Source of the DNA: Tupaia tana
Lineage: Eukaryota > Chordata > Mammalia > Scandentia > Tupaiidae
Direction: 5' to 3'
Assembly: GCA_026018925.1 (NCBI GenBank)
Contig: JAKSZU010000050.1
Location: 372,001-436,000 of the forward strand
Length of the DNA stretch: 64,000 bases
This document shows, piece by piece, positions 23,001-34,750 of the stretch. Every line of letters begins with the position of its first letter. The first letter of the stretch is position 1. Position numbers and translations under genes: made by a program. The notes beneath the pieces are model-generated. The model saw only the letters and a list, made by a program, of their open reading frames with translations. It was not told the DNA's origin and ran no database searches.

Positions 23001-25860
23001 GTAAGTTTAGGGCGACTGTTAGTTTTCGGGTAACTGTTATGGTTGGAGTTAGCGTCAGGGCCAGGTTCAGTTTGGGGTTGACCTTAAGGTGTCCGCCTAG
23101 GGTTAAGGTTAGGTCTATGGTTTGAGTTAGGCTTCAGGTTAGGTTAGGTTTGAACTTAGTTTGAGGGAGTAAGTTTAGGGCTACTGTTAGTTTTCGGTTC
23201 AGTATTACGGTTGGAGATAGCGTCAGGGTCAGGTTTGGGTGGGGGTTAAGCATAAGGTGTCTGACTAGGGTTAGGGTTAGGTCTATTGTTTGAGTTAGGC
23301 TTCAGGTTTGGTTAGGTTTGAACTTAGTTTGAGGGAGTCAGTTTAGGCCTACTGTTAGTTTTCGGTTCAGTATTACGGTTGGAGTTAGCGTCAGGGTCAG
23401 GTTAGTGTTGGGGTTGAGCTTCAGGTGTCCGCCTAGGGTTAGCGTTTGGTCTATGGTTTGAGTTAGGCTTCAGGTTAGGTTAGGTTTGAACTTAGTTTGA
23501 GGGAGTAAGTTTAGGGCTACTGTTAGTTTTCGGTTCAGTGTTACGGTTGGAGTTAGCGTGAGGGTCATGATAGGGTTGGGGTTGAGCTTAAGGTGTCCGC
23601 CTAGGGTTAGGGATAGATCTGTGGTTTGAGTTAGGCTTCAGGTTAGGTTAGGTTTGAACTTAGTTTCAGGGAGTACGTTTAGGGCTATTGTTAGTTTTCG
23701 GTTCAGTGTTACGGTTGGAGATAGCGTCAGCGTCAGGTTAGGGTTGGGGTTGATCTTCAGGTGTCCGCCTAGGGTTAGGGTTGGGTCTATGGTTTGAGTT
23801 AGGCTTCAGGTTAGGTTAGGTTTGAACTTAGTTTGAGGGAGTAATTTTAGGGCTACTGTTAGTTTTCGGTTCAGTGTTTCGGTTGGAGTTAGCCTGAGGG
23901 TCAGGTTAGGGTAGGGGTTGAGCTTAAGGTGTCCACCTTGGGTTAGGGTTAGGTGTATGATTTGATTAAGGCTTCAGGTTAGGTTAGGTTTGAACTTAGT
24001 TTGATGGAGTAAGTTTAGGGCTACTGTTAGTTTTCGGTTCAGTGTTACGGTTGGAGATAGCGTCAGGGTCAGGTTAGGGATGGGGTTGAGCTTCAAGTGT
24101 CCGCCAAGGGTTAGGGTTAGTTCTATGGTTTGAGTTAGGCTTCAGGTTAGGTTAGGTTTGAACTTAGTTTGAGGGAGTAAGTTTAGGGTTACTGTTAGTT
24201 TTCGGTTCAGTATTACGGTTGGAGTTAGCGTGAGGGTCAGGTTAGGGTTGGGGTTGAGCTTAAGGTGTCCGCCTAGGGTTAGGGTTAGGTGTATGGTTTG
24301 ATTTAGGCTTCAGGTTAGGTTAGGTTTCAACTTAGTTTGAGGGAGTAAGTTTAGGGCTACTGTTTGTTTTCGGTTCAGTGTTACAGTTGGAGATAGCGTC
24401 AGGGTCAGGTTAGGGTTGGGGTTGAGCTTTAAGTGTCCGCCTAGGGTTAGGGTTAGGTGTATGGTTTGATTTAGGCTTCAGGTTAGGTTAGGTTTGAACT
24501 TAGTTTGAGGGAGTAAGTTTAGGGGTACTGTTAGTTTTCGGGTAACTGTTATGGTGGGAGTTAGCGCCAGGGCCACTTTAGGGTTGGGGTTGAGCTTAAG
24601 GTGTCCGCCTAGGGTTAGGGTTAGGTGTATGATTTGATTTAGGCTTCAGGTGAGGTTAGGTTTGAACTTAGTTTGAGGGAGTAAGTTTAGGGCGACTGTT
24701 AGTTTTCGGGTAACTGTTACAGTTGGAGTAAGCGTCAGGGTCAGCTTATTGTGGGGGTTAACAATACGGTGTCCTCCTAGGTTTAGGGTTATGACTATGA
24801 TTTGATTTAGGCTTCAGGTTAGGTTAGGTTTGAACTTAGTTTGAGGGAGTCAATTTAGGGCTACTGTTAGTTTTCGGTTAATTGTTACGGTTGGAGTAAG
24901 CGTCAGGGTCAGGTTAGGTTTGGGGTTGACCTTAAGGTGTCCGCCTAGGGTTAGGGTTCGGTGTATGGTTTGATTTAGGTTTCAGGTTAGGTTAGGTGTG
25001 AACTTAGTTTGAGGGAGTAAGTTTAGGGCGACTGTTAGTTTTCGGGTAACTGTTATGGTTGGAGTTAGCGTCAGGGCCAGGTTCAGTTTGGGGTTGACCT
25101 TAAGGTGTCCGCCTAGGGTTAAGGTTAGGTCTATGGTTTGAGTTAGGCTTCAGGTTAGGTTAGGTTTGAACTTAGTTTGAGGGAGTAAGTTTAGGGCTAC
25201 TGTTAGTTTTCGGTTGAGTGTTATGGTTGGAGATAGCGTCAGGGTCAGGTTAGGGTTGGGGTTGAGCTTCAGGTGTCCACCTAGGGTTAGGGTTTGGTCT
25301 ATGGTTTGAGTTATGCTTCAGGTTAGGTTAGGTTTGAACTTAGTTTGAGGGAGTAAGTTTAGGGCTACTGTTAGTTTTCGGTTCAGTGTCACGGATGGAG
25401 TTAGCGTGAGGGTCAGGATAGGGTTGGGGTTGAGCCTAAGGTGTCAGCCTAGGGTTAGGGTTAGGTCTTTGGTTTAAGTTTGGCTTCAGGTTAGGTTAGG
25501 TTTGAACTTAGTTTGAGGGAGTAAGTTTAGGGCTACTGTTAGTTTTCGGTTCAGTGTTATGGTTGGAGATAGCGTCAGGGTCAGGTTAGGGTTGGGGTTG
25601 AGCTTAAGGTGTCCGCCTAGGTTTAGGGTTAGGTCTATTGTTTGAGTTAGGCTTCAGGTTAGTTTAGGTTTGAATTTAGTTTGAGGGAGTAAGTTTAGGG
25701 CTACTGTTAGTTTTCGGTTCAGTATTACGGTTGGAGATAGCGTCAGGGTCAGGTTTGGGTGGGGGTTAAGCATAAGGTGTCTGACTAGGGTTAGGGTTAG
25801 GTCTATTGTTTGAGTTAGGCTTCAGGTTAGGTTAGGTTTGAACTTAGTTTGAGGGAGTCA
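20001..25860 (+). repeat. Mosaic of 12- to 29-monomer duplications
   Basis: Shared private markers give several offsets. 20211 matches 23066 (2,855 bp, 17 monomers) and 25082 (a further 2,016 bp, 12 monomers). 20401 matches 25272 (4,871 bp, 29 monomers). 21161 matches 23344 (13 monomers). 21919 matches 24103 (2,184 bp, 13 monomers), with CCGCCAAGGG. 22831 matches 24847 (2,016 bp), with GAGTCAATTT. 23344 matches 25864 (2,520 bp, 15 monomers). Several overlapping periods in one 6-kb stretch show repeated rounds of duplication at different scales rather than one clean higher-order array. There is satellite only and no inserted element. Confidence 0.8.
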
Positions 25861-28800
25861 GTTTAGGCCTACTGTTAGTTTTCGGTTCAGTATTACGGTT
25901 GGAGTTAGCGTCAGGGTCAGGTTAGGGTTGGGGTTGAGCTTCAGGTGTCCGCCTAGGGTTAGCGTTTGGTCTATGGTTTGAGTTAGGCTTCAGGTTAGGT
26001 TAGGTTTGAACTTAGTTTGAGGGACTAAGTTTAGGGCTACTGTTAGTTTTCGGTTCAGTGTTACGGTTGGAGTTAGCGTGAGGGTCAGGATAGGGTTGGG
26101 TTTGAGCTTCAGGTGTCCGCCTAGGGTTAGGGTTAGGTGTATGGTTTGATTTAGGCTTCAGGTTAGGTTAGGTTTGAACTTAGTTTGAGGGGGTAAGTTT
26201 AGGGCTACTGTTAGTTTTCGGTTCAGTGTTACGGTTGGAGTTAGCGTCAGGGTCAGGTTAGGGTTGGGGTTGAGCTTCAGCTGTCCGCCTAGCGTTAGGG
26301 TTAGGTGTATGGTTTGATTTAGGCTTCAGGTTAGGTTAGGTTTGAACTTAGTTTGAGGGAGTAAGTTTAGGGCTACTGTTAGTTTTCGGGTAACTGTTAT
26401 GGTGGGAGTTAGCGTCAGGGCCACTTTAGGTTTGGGGTTGAGCTTAAGGTGTCCGCCTAGGGTTAGGGTTAGGTGTATCGTTTGATTTAGGCTTCAGGAT
26501 AGGTTAGGTTTGAAGTTAGTTTGAAGGAGTAAGTTTAGGGCTACTGTTAGTTTCGGTTAACTGTTTCAGTTGGAGTAAGCGTCAGGGTCAGGTTATGGTG
26601 GGGGTTAAGCATTAGGTGTCTGCCTAGTGTTAGGGTTAGGTCTATGATTTGATTTAGGCTTCAGGTTAGGTTAGTTTGAACTTAGTTTGAGGGAGTCAGT
26701 TTAGGGCTACTGTTAGTTTTTGGTTAACTGTTACGGTTGGAGTAAGCGTCAGTGTCAGGTTAGGTTTGGGGTTGAGCTTAAGGTGTCCGCCTAGGGTTAG
26801 GGTTAGGTCTATGGTTTGATTTAGGCTTCAGGTTAGGTTAGGTTTGAACTTAGTTTGAGGGAGTAAGTTTAGGGCTATTGTTTGTTTTCGGTTCAGTGTT
26901 ACGGTTGAAGTTAGCGTGAGGGTCAGGTCAGGGTTGGGGTTGTGCTTAAGGTGTCCGCCTAGGGTTAGGGTTAGGTGTAGGGTTTGATTTAGGCTTCAGG
27001 TTAGGTTAGGTTTGAACTTAGTTTGAGGGAATAAGTTTAGGGCTACTGTTTTTTTTCGGGTAACTGTTACGGTTGGAGTTAGCGTCAGGTCCATGTTAGG
27101 TTTGGGGTTGAGCTAACGGTGTCCGCATAGGGTTAGGGTTAGGTGTTTGGTTTGATTTATGTTCAGGTTAGGTTAGGATTGAAGTTAGTTTGAGGGAGTA
27201 AGTTTAGGGCTACTGTTAGTTTTCGGATAACTGTTACGGTTGGAGTAAGCGTCAGGGTCAGGTTAGGGTTGGGGTTGAGCTTCAGGTGTCCGCCTAGGGT
27301 TAGGGTTAGGTCTATGGTTTGAGTTAGGCTTCAGGTTAGGTTAGGTTTGAACTTAGTTTTAGGGAGTAAGTTTAGGGCTACTGTTAGTTTTCGGATAACT
27401 GTTACGGTTGGAGATAGCGTCAGGGTCAGGTTAGGGTTGGGGTTGAGCTTCAGGTGTCCGCCTAGGGTTAGGGTTAGGTCTTTGGTTTGAGTTAGGCTTC
27501 ATGTTAGGTTATGTTTGAACTTAGTTTGAGGGAGTAAGTTTAGGGCTATTGTTAGTTTTCGGTTCAGTGTTACGGTTGGAGATAGCGTCAGGGTCAGGTT
27601 AGGTTTGGGGCTGAGCTTCAGGTGTCCGGCCAGGGTTAGGTTTAGGTCTATGGTTTGATTTAGGCTTCAGGTTAGGTTAGGTTTGAACTTAGTTTGAGGG
27701 AGTAAGTTTAGGGCTACTGTTAGTTTTCGGGTAACTGTTATGGTGGGAGTTAGCGTCAGGGCCACTTTAGGGTTGGGGTTGAGCTTAAGGTGTCCGCCTA
27801 GGGTTAGGGTTATGTGTATCGTTTCTTTTAGGCTTCAGGTTAGGTTAGGTTTGAAGTTAGTTTGAGGGAGTAAGTTTAGGGCTACTGTTAGTTTTCGTTT
27901 AACTGTTACAGTTGGAGTAAGCGTCAGGGTCAGGTTATGGTGGGGGTTAAGCATAAGTTGTCCGCCTAGGGTTAGGGTTAGGTGTATGGTTTGATTTAGG
28001 CTTCAGGTTAGGTTAGGTTTCAACTTAGTTTGAGGGAGTAAGTTTAGGGCTGCTGTTTGTTTTCGGTTCAGTGTTACAGTTGGAGATAGCGTCAGGGTCA
28101 GGTTAGGGTTGGGGTTGAGCTTCAGGTGGCCACCTAGGTTTAGGGTTAGGTCTATGGTTTGAGTTAGGCTTCAGGTTAGGTTATGTTTGAACTTAGTTTG
28201 AGGGAGAAAGTTTAGGGCTAGTGTTAGTTCTCGGTTCAGTGTTACGGTTGGAGTTAGCGAGAGGGTCAGGTTAGGGTTGGGGTTGAGCTTCAGGTGTCCG
28301 CATAGGGTTAGGGTTAGGTGTATGGTTTGATTTAGGCTTCAGGTTAGGTTAGGTTTGAACTTAGTTTGAGGGAGTAAGTTTAGGGGTACTGTTAGTTTTC
28401 GGGTAACTGTTATGGTGGGAGTTAGCGTCAGGGCCACTTTAGTGTTGGGGTTGAGCTTAAGGTGTCCGCCTAGGGTTAGGGTTAGGTGTATGGTTTGATT
28501 TAGGCTTCAGGTGAGGTTAGGTTTGAACTTAGTTTGAGGGAGTAAGTTTAGTGCGACTGTTAGTTTTCGGGTAACTGTTACAGTTGGAGTAAGCATCAGG
28601 GTCAGGTTATGGTGGGGGTTAAGCATAAGGTGTCCTCCTAGGGTTAGGGTTATGTCTATGATTTGATTTAGGCTTCAGGTTAGGTTAGGTTTGAACTTAG
28701 TTTGAGAGAGTCAGTTTAGGGCTACTGTTAGTTTTCGGTTAACTGTTACGGTTGGAGTAAGCGTCAGGGTCAGGTTAGGTTTGGGGTTGAGCTTAAGGTG

Positions 28801-30240
28801 TCCGCCTAGGGTTAGGGTTAGGTCTATGGTTTGAGTTAGGCTTCAGGTTAGGTTAGGTTTGAACTTAGTTTGAGGGAGTAAGTTTAGGGCTACTGTTAGT
28901 TTTTGGTTCAGTGTTACGGTTGGAGTTAGCATGAGGGTCAGGTTAGGGTTGGGGTTGAGCTTAAGGTGTCCGCCTAGGGTTAGGGTTAGGTGTATGGTTT
29001 GATTTAGGCTTCAGGTTAGGTTAGGTTTAAACTTTGTTTGAGGGAGTAAGTTTAGGGCGAGTTTTAGTTTTCGGGTAACCCTTATGTTTGGAGATAGCGT
29101 CAGGGCCAGGTTAGGGTTGGGGTTGAGCTTAAGGTGTCCGCCTAGGGTTAGGGTTAGGTGTATGGTTTGAGTTAGGCTTCAGGTTAGGTTAGGTTTGATC
29201 TTAGTTTGAGGGAGTAAGTTTAGGGCTACTGTTAGTTTTCGGTTCAGTGTTACGGTTGGAGATAGCGTCAGGGTCAGGTTAGGGTTGGGGTTGAGCTTCA
29301 GGTGTCCGGCTAGGGTTAGGGTTAGGTCTATGGTTTGAGTTAGGCTTCAGGTTAGGTTAGGTTTGAATTTAGTTTGAGGGAGTAAGTTTAGGGATACTGT
29401 TAGTTTTCGGGTAACTGTTATGGTTGGAGTTAGCGTCAGGGCCAGTTTAGGGTTGGGGTTGAGCTTAAGGTGTCCGCCTAGTGTTAGGGTTAGGTCTATG
29501 GTTTGAGTTAGGCTTCAGGTTTGGTTAGGTTTGAAGTTAATTTGAGGGAGTAAGTTTAGGTCTACTGTTAGTTTTCGGTTCAGTGTTACGGTTGGAGTTA
29601 GCGTCACGGTCAGGTTATGGTGGGGGTTAAGCATAAGGTGTCCGCCTAGGGTTAGGGTTACGTCTATGATTAGAATAAGGCTTCAGGTTAGGTTAGGTTT
29701 GAACTTAGTTTGAGGGAGTCACTTTAGGGCTACTGTTAGTTTTTGGTTAACTGTTACGGTTGGAGTAAGCGTCAGGGTCAGGTTAGGTTTGGGGTTGAGC
29801 TTAAGGTGTCCTCCTAGGGTTAGGGTTAGGTGTATGGTTTGATTTAGGCTTCAGGTTAGGTTAGGTTTGAACTTAGTTTGAGGGAGTAAGTTTAGGGCTA
29901 CTGTTAGTTTTCGTTTAACTGTTACGGTTGGAGTAAGCGTCAGGGTCAGGTTAGGGTGGGGGTTAAGCGTAAGGTGTCCGCCTAGGGTTAGGGTTAGGTC
30001 GATGGTTTCATTTAGGCTTCAGGTTAGGTTAGGACTGAACTCAGTTTGAGTGAGTAAGTTTAGGGGTACTGTTAGTTTTCAGTTCAGTGTTACGGTTGGA
30101 TGTAGCCTCAGGGTCAGGTTAGGGTTGGGGTTAAGCTTAAGGTGTCCGCATAGGGTTAGGGTTAGGTCTATTGTTTGAGTTAGGCTTCAGGATAGTTTAG
30201 GTTTGAACTTAGTTTGAGGTAGTAAGTTTAGGGCTATTGT
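25861..30240 (+). repeat. First copy of a 4.5-5.2-kb higher-order unit
   Basis: The order is shared with 30900-34750. Offsets are 5,037 bp at 25864, 26181 and 26281 (30 monomers minus 3), 4,703 bp at 27741 (28 monomers minus 1), 5,207 bp at 28123, 28385 and 29055 (31 monomers minus 1) and 4,535 bp at 29963 (27 monomers minus 1). Each change of offset is a whole number of monomers plus 1-2 bp, which marks gains or losses of complete units within one copy. Notable local variants are the CAGCTGTCCGCC junction at 26281, a T-run with CTGTTTTTTTTCGGG near 27046, and CAGGTGGCCACC at 28123. Confidence 0.82.
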
Positions 30241-33200
30241 TAGTTTTCGGTTCAGTGTTACGGTTGGAGATAGCGTCAGGGTCAGGTTAGGGTTGGGGTT
30301 GAGCTTCAGGTGTCCGGCCAGGGTTAGGGTTAGGTCTATGGTTTGAGTTAGGCTTCAGGTTATGTTAGGTTTGAACTTAGTTTGAGGGAGTAAGTTTAGG
30401 GCTACTGTTAGTTTTCAGTTAACTGTTACGGTTGGAGTAAGCGTCAGGGTCAGGTTAGGTTTGGGGTTGAGCTTAAGGTTTCCGCCTGGGGTTAGTGTTA
30501 GGTGTATGGTTTGATTTAGTCTTCAGGTTAGGTTAGGTTTGAACTTACTTTGAGGGAGTAAGTTTAAGGCTACCGTTAGTTTTCGTTTAACTGTTAGGTT
30601 TGGAGTAAGCGTCAGGGTCAGGTTAGGGTGGGGGTTAAGCATAAGGTGTCCGCCAAGGGTTAGGGTTAGGTCTATGTTTTCATTTAGGCTTCAGGTTAGG
30701 TTAGGATTAAACTTAGTTTGAGGGAGTAAGGTTAGGGCTACTGTTAGTTTTCGGTTCAGTGTTACGGTTGGATTTAGCCTCATGGTCAGGTTAGGGTTGG
30801 GGTTAAGCTTAAGGTGTCCGCCTAGGGTTAGGGTTAGGTCTATTGTTTGAGTTAGGCTTCAGGTTAGGTTAGGTTTGAACTTAGTTTGAGGGAGTAAGTT
30901 TAGGCCTACTGTTAGTTTTCGGTTCAGTATTACGGTTGGAGATAGCGTCAGGGTCAGGTTAGGGTTGGGGTTGAGCTTCAAGTGTTCGCCTAGGGTTAGG
31001 GTTAGGTCTATGGTTTGAGTTAGGCTTCAGGTTAGGTTAGGTTTGAACTTAGTTTGATGGAGTAAGTTTAGGGTTACTGTTAGTTTTCGGTTCAGTGTTA
31101 CGGTTGGAGTTAGCGTGAGGGTCAGGTTAGGGTTGGGTTTGAGCTTCAGGTGTCCGCCTAGGGTTAGGGTTAGGTGTATGGTTTGATTTAGGCTTCAGGT
31201 TAGGTTAGGTTTGAACTTAGTTTGAGGGGGTAAGTTTAGGGCTACTGTTAGTTTTCGGTTCAGTGTTACGGTTGGAGTTAGCGTCAGGGTCAGGTTAGGG
31301 TTGGGGTTGAGCTTCAGCTGTCTGCCTAGCGTTAGGGTTAGGTGTATGGTTTGATTTAGGCTTCAGGTTAGGTTAGGTTTGAACTTAGTTTGAGGGAGTA
31401 AGTTTAGGGCTACTGTTAGTTTTCGGGTAACTGTTATGGTGGGAGTTAGCGTCAGGGCCACTTTAGGTTTGGGGTTGAGCTTAAGGTGTCCGCCTAGGGT
31501 TAGGGTTAGGTGTATCGTTTGATTTAGGCTTCAGGATAGGTTAGGTTTGAAGTTAGTTTGAAGGAGTAAGTTTAGGGCTACTGTTAGTTTCGGTTAACTG
31601 TTACAGTTGGAGTAAGCGTCAGGGTCAGGTTATGGTGGGGGTTAAGCATTAGGTGTCTGCCTAGTGTTAGGGTTAGGTCTATGATTTGATTTAGGCTTCA
31701 GGTTAGGTCAGCTTTGAACTTAGTTTGAGGGCGTCAGTTTAGGGCTACTGTTAGTTTTTGGTTAACTGTTACGGTTGGAGTAAGCGTCAGTGTCAGGTTA
31801 GGTTTGGGGTTGAGCTTAAGGTGTCCGCCTAGGGTTAGGGTTAGGTCTATGGTTTGATTTAGGCTTCAGGTTAGGTTAGGTTTGAACTTAGTTTGAGGGA
31901 GTAAGTTTAGGGCTACTGTTAGTTTTCGGTTCAGTGTTACGGTTGGAGTTAGCGTGAGGGTCAGGAAAGGGTTGGGGTTGAGATTAAGGTGTCCACCTAG
32001 GGTTAGGGTTAGGTCTTTGGTTTGAGTTAGGCTTCAGGTTAGGTTAGGTTTGAACTTAGTTTGCGGGAGTAAGTTTAGGGCTACTGTTCGTTTTCGGGTA
32101 ACTGTTATGTTTGGAGATAGCGTCAGGGCCAGGTTAGGGTTGGGGTTGAGCTTAAGGTGTCCGCCTAGGGTTAGGGTTAGGTCTATTGTTTGAGTTAGGC
32201 TTTAGGTTAGTTTACGTTTGAACTTAGTTTGAGGGAGTAAGTTTAGGGCTATTGCTAGTTTTCGGTTCAGTGTTACGGTTGGAGATAGCGTCAGGGTCAG
32301 GTTAGGTTTGGGGTTGAGCTTCAGGTGTCCGGCCAGGGTTAGGGTTAGGTCTATGGTTTGAGTTAGGCTTCAGGTTAGGTTAGGTTTGAACTTAGTTTGA
32401 GGGAGTAAGTTTAGGGCTACTGTTAGTTTTCGGGTAACTGTTATGGTGGGAGTTAGCGTCAGGGCCACTTTAGGGTTGGGGTTGAGCTTAATGTGTCCGC
32501 CTAGGGTTAGGGTTAGGTGTATCATTTGTTTTAGGCTTCAGGTTAGTTTAGGTTTGAAGTTAGTTTGAGGGAGTAAGTTTAGGGCTACTGTTAGTTTTCG
32601 GTTAACTGTTACAGTTGGAGTAAGCGACAGGGTCAGGTTATGGTGGGGGTTAAGCATAAGTTGTCCGCCTAGGGTTAGGGTTAGGTCTATGATTTGATTT
32701 AGGCTTCAGGTTAGGTTAGGTTTGAACTTAGTTTGAGGGAGTCAGTTTAGGGCTACTCTTAGTTTTCGGTTAACTGTTACGGTTGGAGTAAGCGTCAGGG
32801 TCAGGTTAGGTTTGAGGTTGAGCTTAAGGTGTCCGCCTAGGGTTAGGGTTAGGTCTATGGTTTCAGTTAGGCTTCAGGTTAGGTTAGGTTTGAACTTAAT
32901 TTGAGGGAGTAAGTTTAGGGATACTGTTAGTTTTCGGTTCAGTGTTACAGTTGGAGATAGCGTCAGGGTCAGGTTAGGGATGGGGTTGAGCTTCAAGTGT
33001 CCGCCTAGGGTTAGGGTTAGGTCTATGGTTTGAGTTAGGCTTCAGGTTAGGTTAGGTTTGAACTTACTTTGAGGGAGTAAGTTTAGGGTTACTGTTAGTT
33101 TTCGGTTCAGTGTTACGGTTGGAGTTAGCGTGAGGGTCACGTTAGGGTTGGGGTTGAGCTTAAGGTGTCCGCCTACGGTTAGGGTTAGGTGTATGGTTAG

Positions 33201-34750
33201 ATTTAGGCTTCAGGTTAGGTTAGGTTTCAACTTAGTTTGAGGGAGTAAGTTTAGGGCTACTGTTTGTTTTCGGTTCACTGTTACAGTTGGAGATAGCGTC
33301 AGGGTCATGTTAGGGTTGGGGTTGAGCTTCAGGTGGCCACCTAGGGTTAGGGTTAGGTCTATGGTTTGAGTTAGGCTTCAGGTTAGGTTATGTTTGAACT
33401 TAGTTTGAGGGAGTAAGTTTAGGGCTACTGTTAGTTTTCGGTTCAGTGTTACGGTTGTAGTTAGCGTGAGGGTCAGGTTAGGGTTGGGGTTGAGCTTCAG
33501 GTGTCTGCCTAGGGTTAGGGTTAGGTGTATGGTTTGATTTAGGCTTCAGGTTAGGTTAGGTTTGAACTTAGTTTGAGGGAGTAAATTTAGCGGTACTGTT
33601 AGTTTTCGGGTAACTGTTATGGTGGGAGTTAGCGTCAGGGCCACTTTAGTGTTGGGGTTGAGCTTAAGGTGTCCGCCTAGGGTTAGGGTTAGGTGTATGG
33701 TTTGATTTAGGCTTCAGGTGAGGTTAGGTTTGAACTTAGTTTGAGGGAGTAAGTTTAGTGCGACTGTTAGTTTTCGGGTAACTGTTACAGTTGGAGTAAG
33801 CGTCAGGGTCAGGTTATGGTGGGGGTTAAGCATAAGGTGTCCTCCTAGGGTTAGGGTTATGTCTATGATTTGATTTAGGCTTCAGGTTAGGTTAGGTTTG
33901 AACTTAGTTTGAGGGAGTCAGTTTAGGGCTACTGTTAGTTTTCGGTTAACTGTTACGGTTGGAGTAAGCGTCAGGGTCAGGTTAGGTTTGGGGTTGAGCT
34001 TAAGGTGTCCGCCTAGGGTTAGGGTTAGGTATATGGTTTGAGTTAGGCTTCAGGTTAGGTTAGGTTTGAACTTAGTTTGAGGGAGTAAGTTTAGGGCTAC
34101 TGTTAGTTTTTGGTTCAGTGTTACGGTTGGAGTTAGCGTGAGGGTCAGGTTAGGGTTGGGGTTGAGCTTAAGGTGTCCGCCTAGGGTTAGGGTTACGTGT
34201 ATGGTTTGATTTAGGCTTCAGGTTAGGTTAGGTTTGAACTTAGTTTGAGGGAGTAAGTTTAGGGCGCGTGTTAGTTTTCGGGTAACTCTTATGTTTGGAG
34301 ATAGCGTCAGGGCCAGGTTAGGGTTGGGGTTGAGCTTAAGGTGTCCGCCTAGGGTTAGGGTTAGGTGTATGGTTTGAGTTAGGCTTCAGGTTAGGTTAGG
34401 TTTGAACTTAGTTTGAGGGAGTAAGTTTAGGGCTACTGTTAGTTTTCGTTTAACTGTTACGGTTGGAGTAAGCGTCAGGGTCAGGTTAGGGTGGGGGTTA
34501 AGCGTAAGGTGTCCGCCCAGGGTTAGGGTTAGGTCGATGGTTTCATTTAGGCTTCAGGTTAGGTTAGGACTGAACTCAGTTTGAGTGAGTAAGTTTAGGG
34601 GTACTGTTAGTTTTCAGTTCAGTGTTAAGGTTGGATGTAGCCTCAGCATCAGGTTAGGGTTGGGGTTAAGCTTAAGGTGTCCGCATAGGGTTAGGGTTAG
34701 GTCTATTGTTTGAGTTAGGCTTCAGGTTAGGTTAGGTTTGAACTTAGTTT
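30241..34750 (+). repeat. Second copy of the 4.5-5.2-kb higher-order unit
   Basis: From about 30900 this follows the order of 25861-30240, including CTGTCTGCC at 31318, CAGGTGGCCACC at 33330 and GTTAAGCGTAAGG near 34497. The 600 bp before it (30241-30900) are ordinary monomers. They include an undeleted relative of the marker monomer of the 2,518-bp array (GGATTAAACTTAG with GGTTGGATTTAGCC, near 30710-30780), which shows the probable ancestral state of that marker. Confidence 0.8.

Noticed and set aside
27046-27060. T-runs such as CTGTTTTTTTTCGGG as terminators or polymerase III stops
   Set aside because: They arise from T substitutions in the monomer segment TGTTTGTTTTCGG and recur in copies near 38466, 42496, 53911, 55590 and 60458 as part of duplicated blocks. 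There is no gene upstream and no A/B-box promoter.
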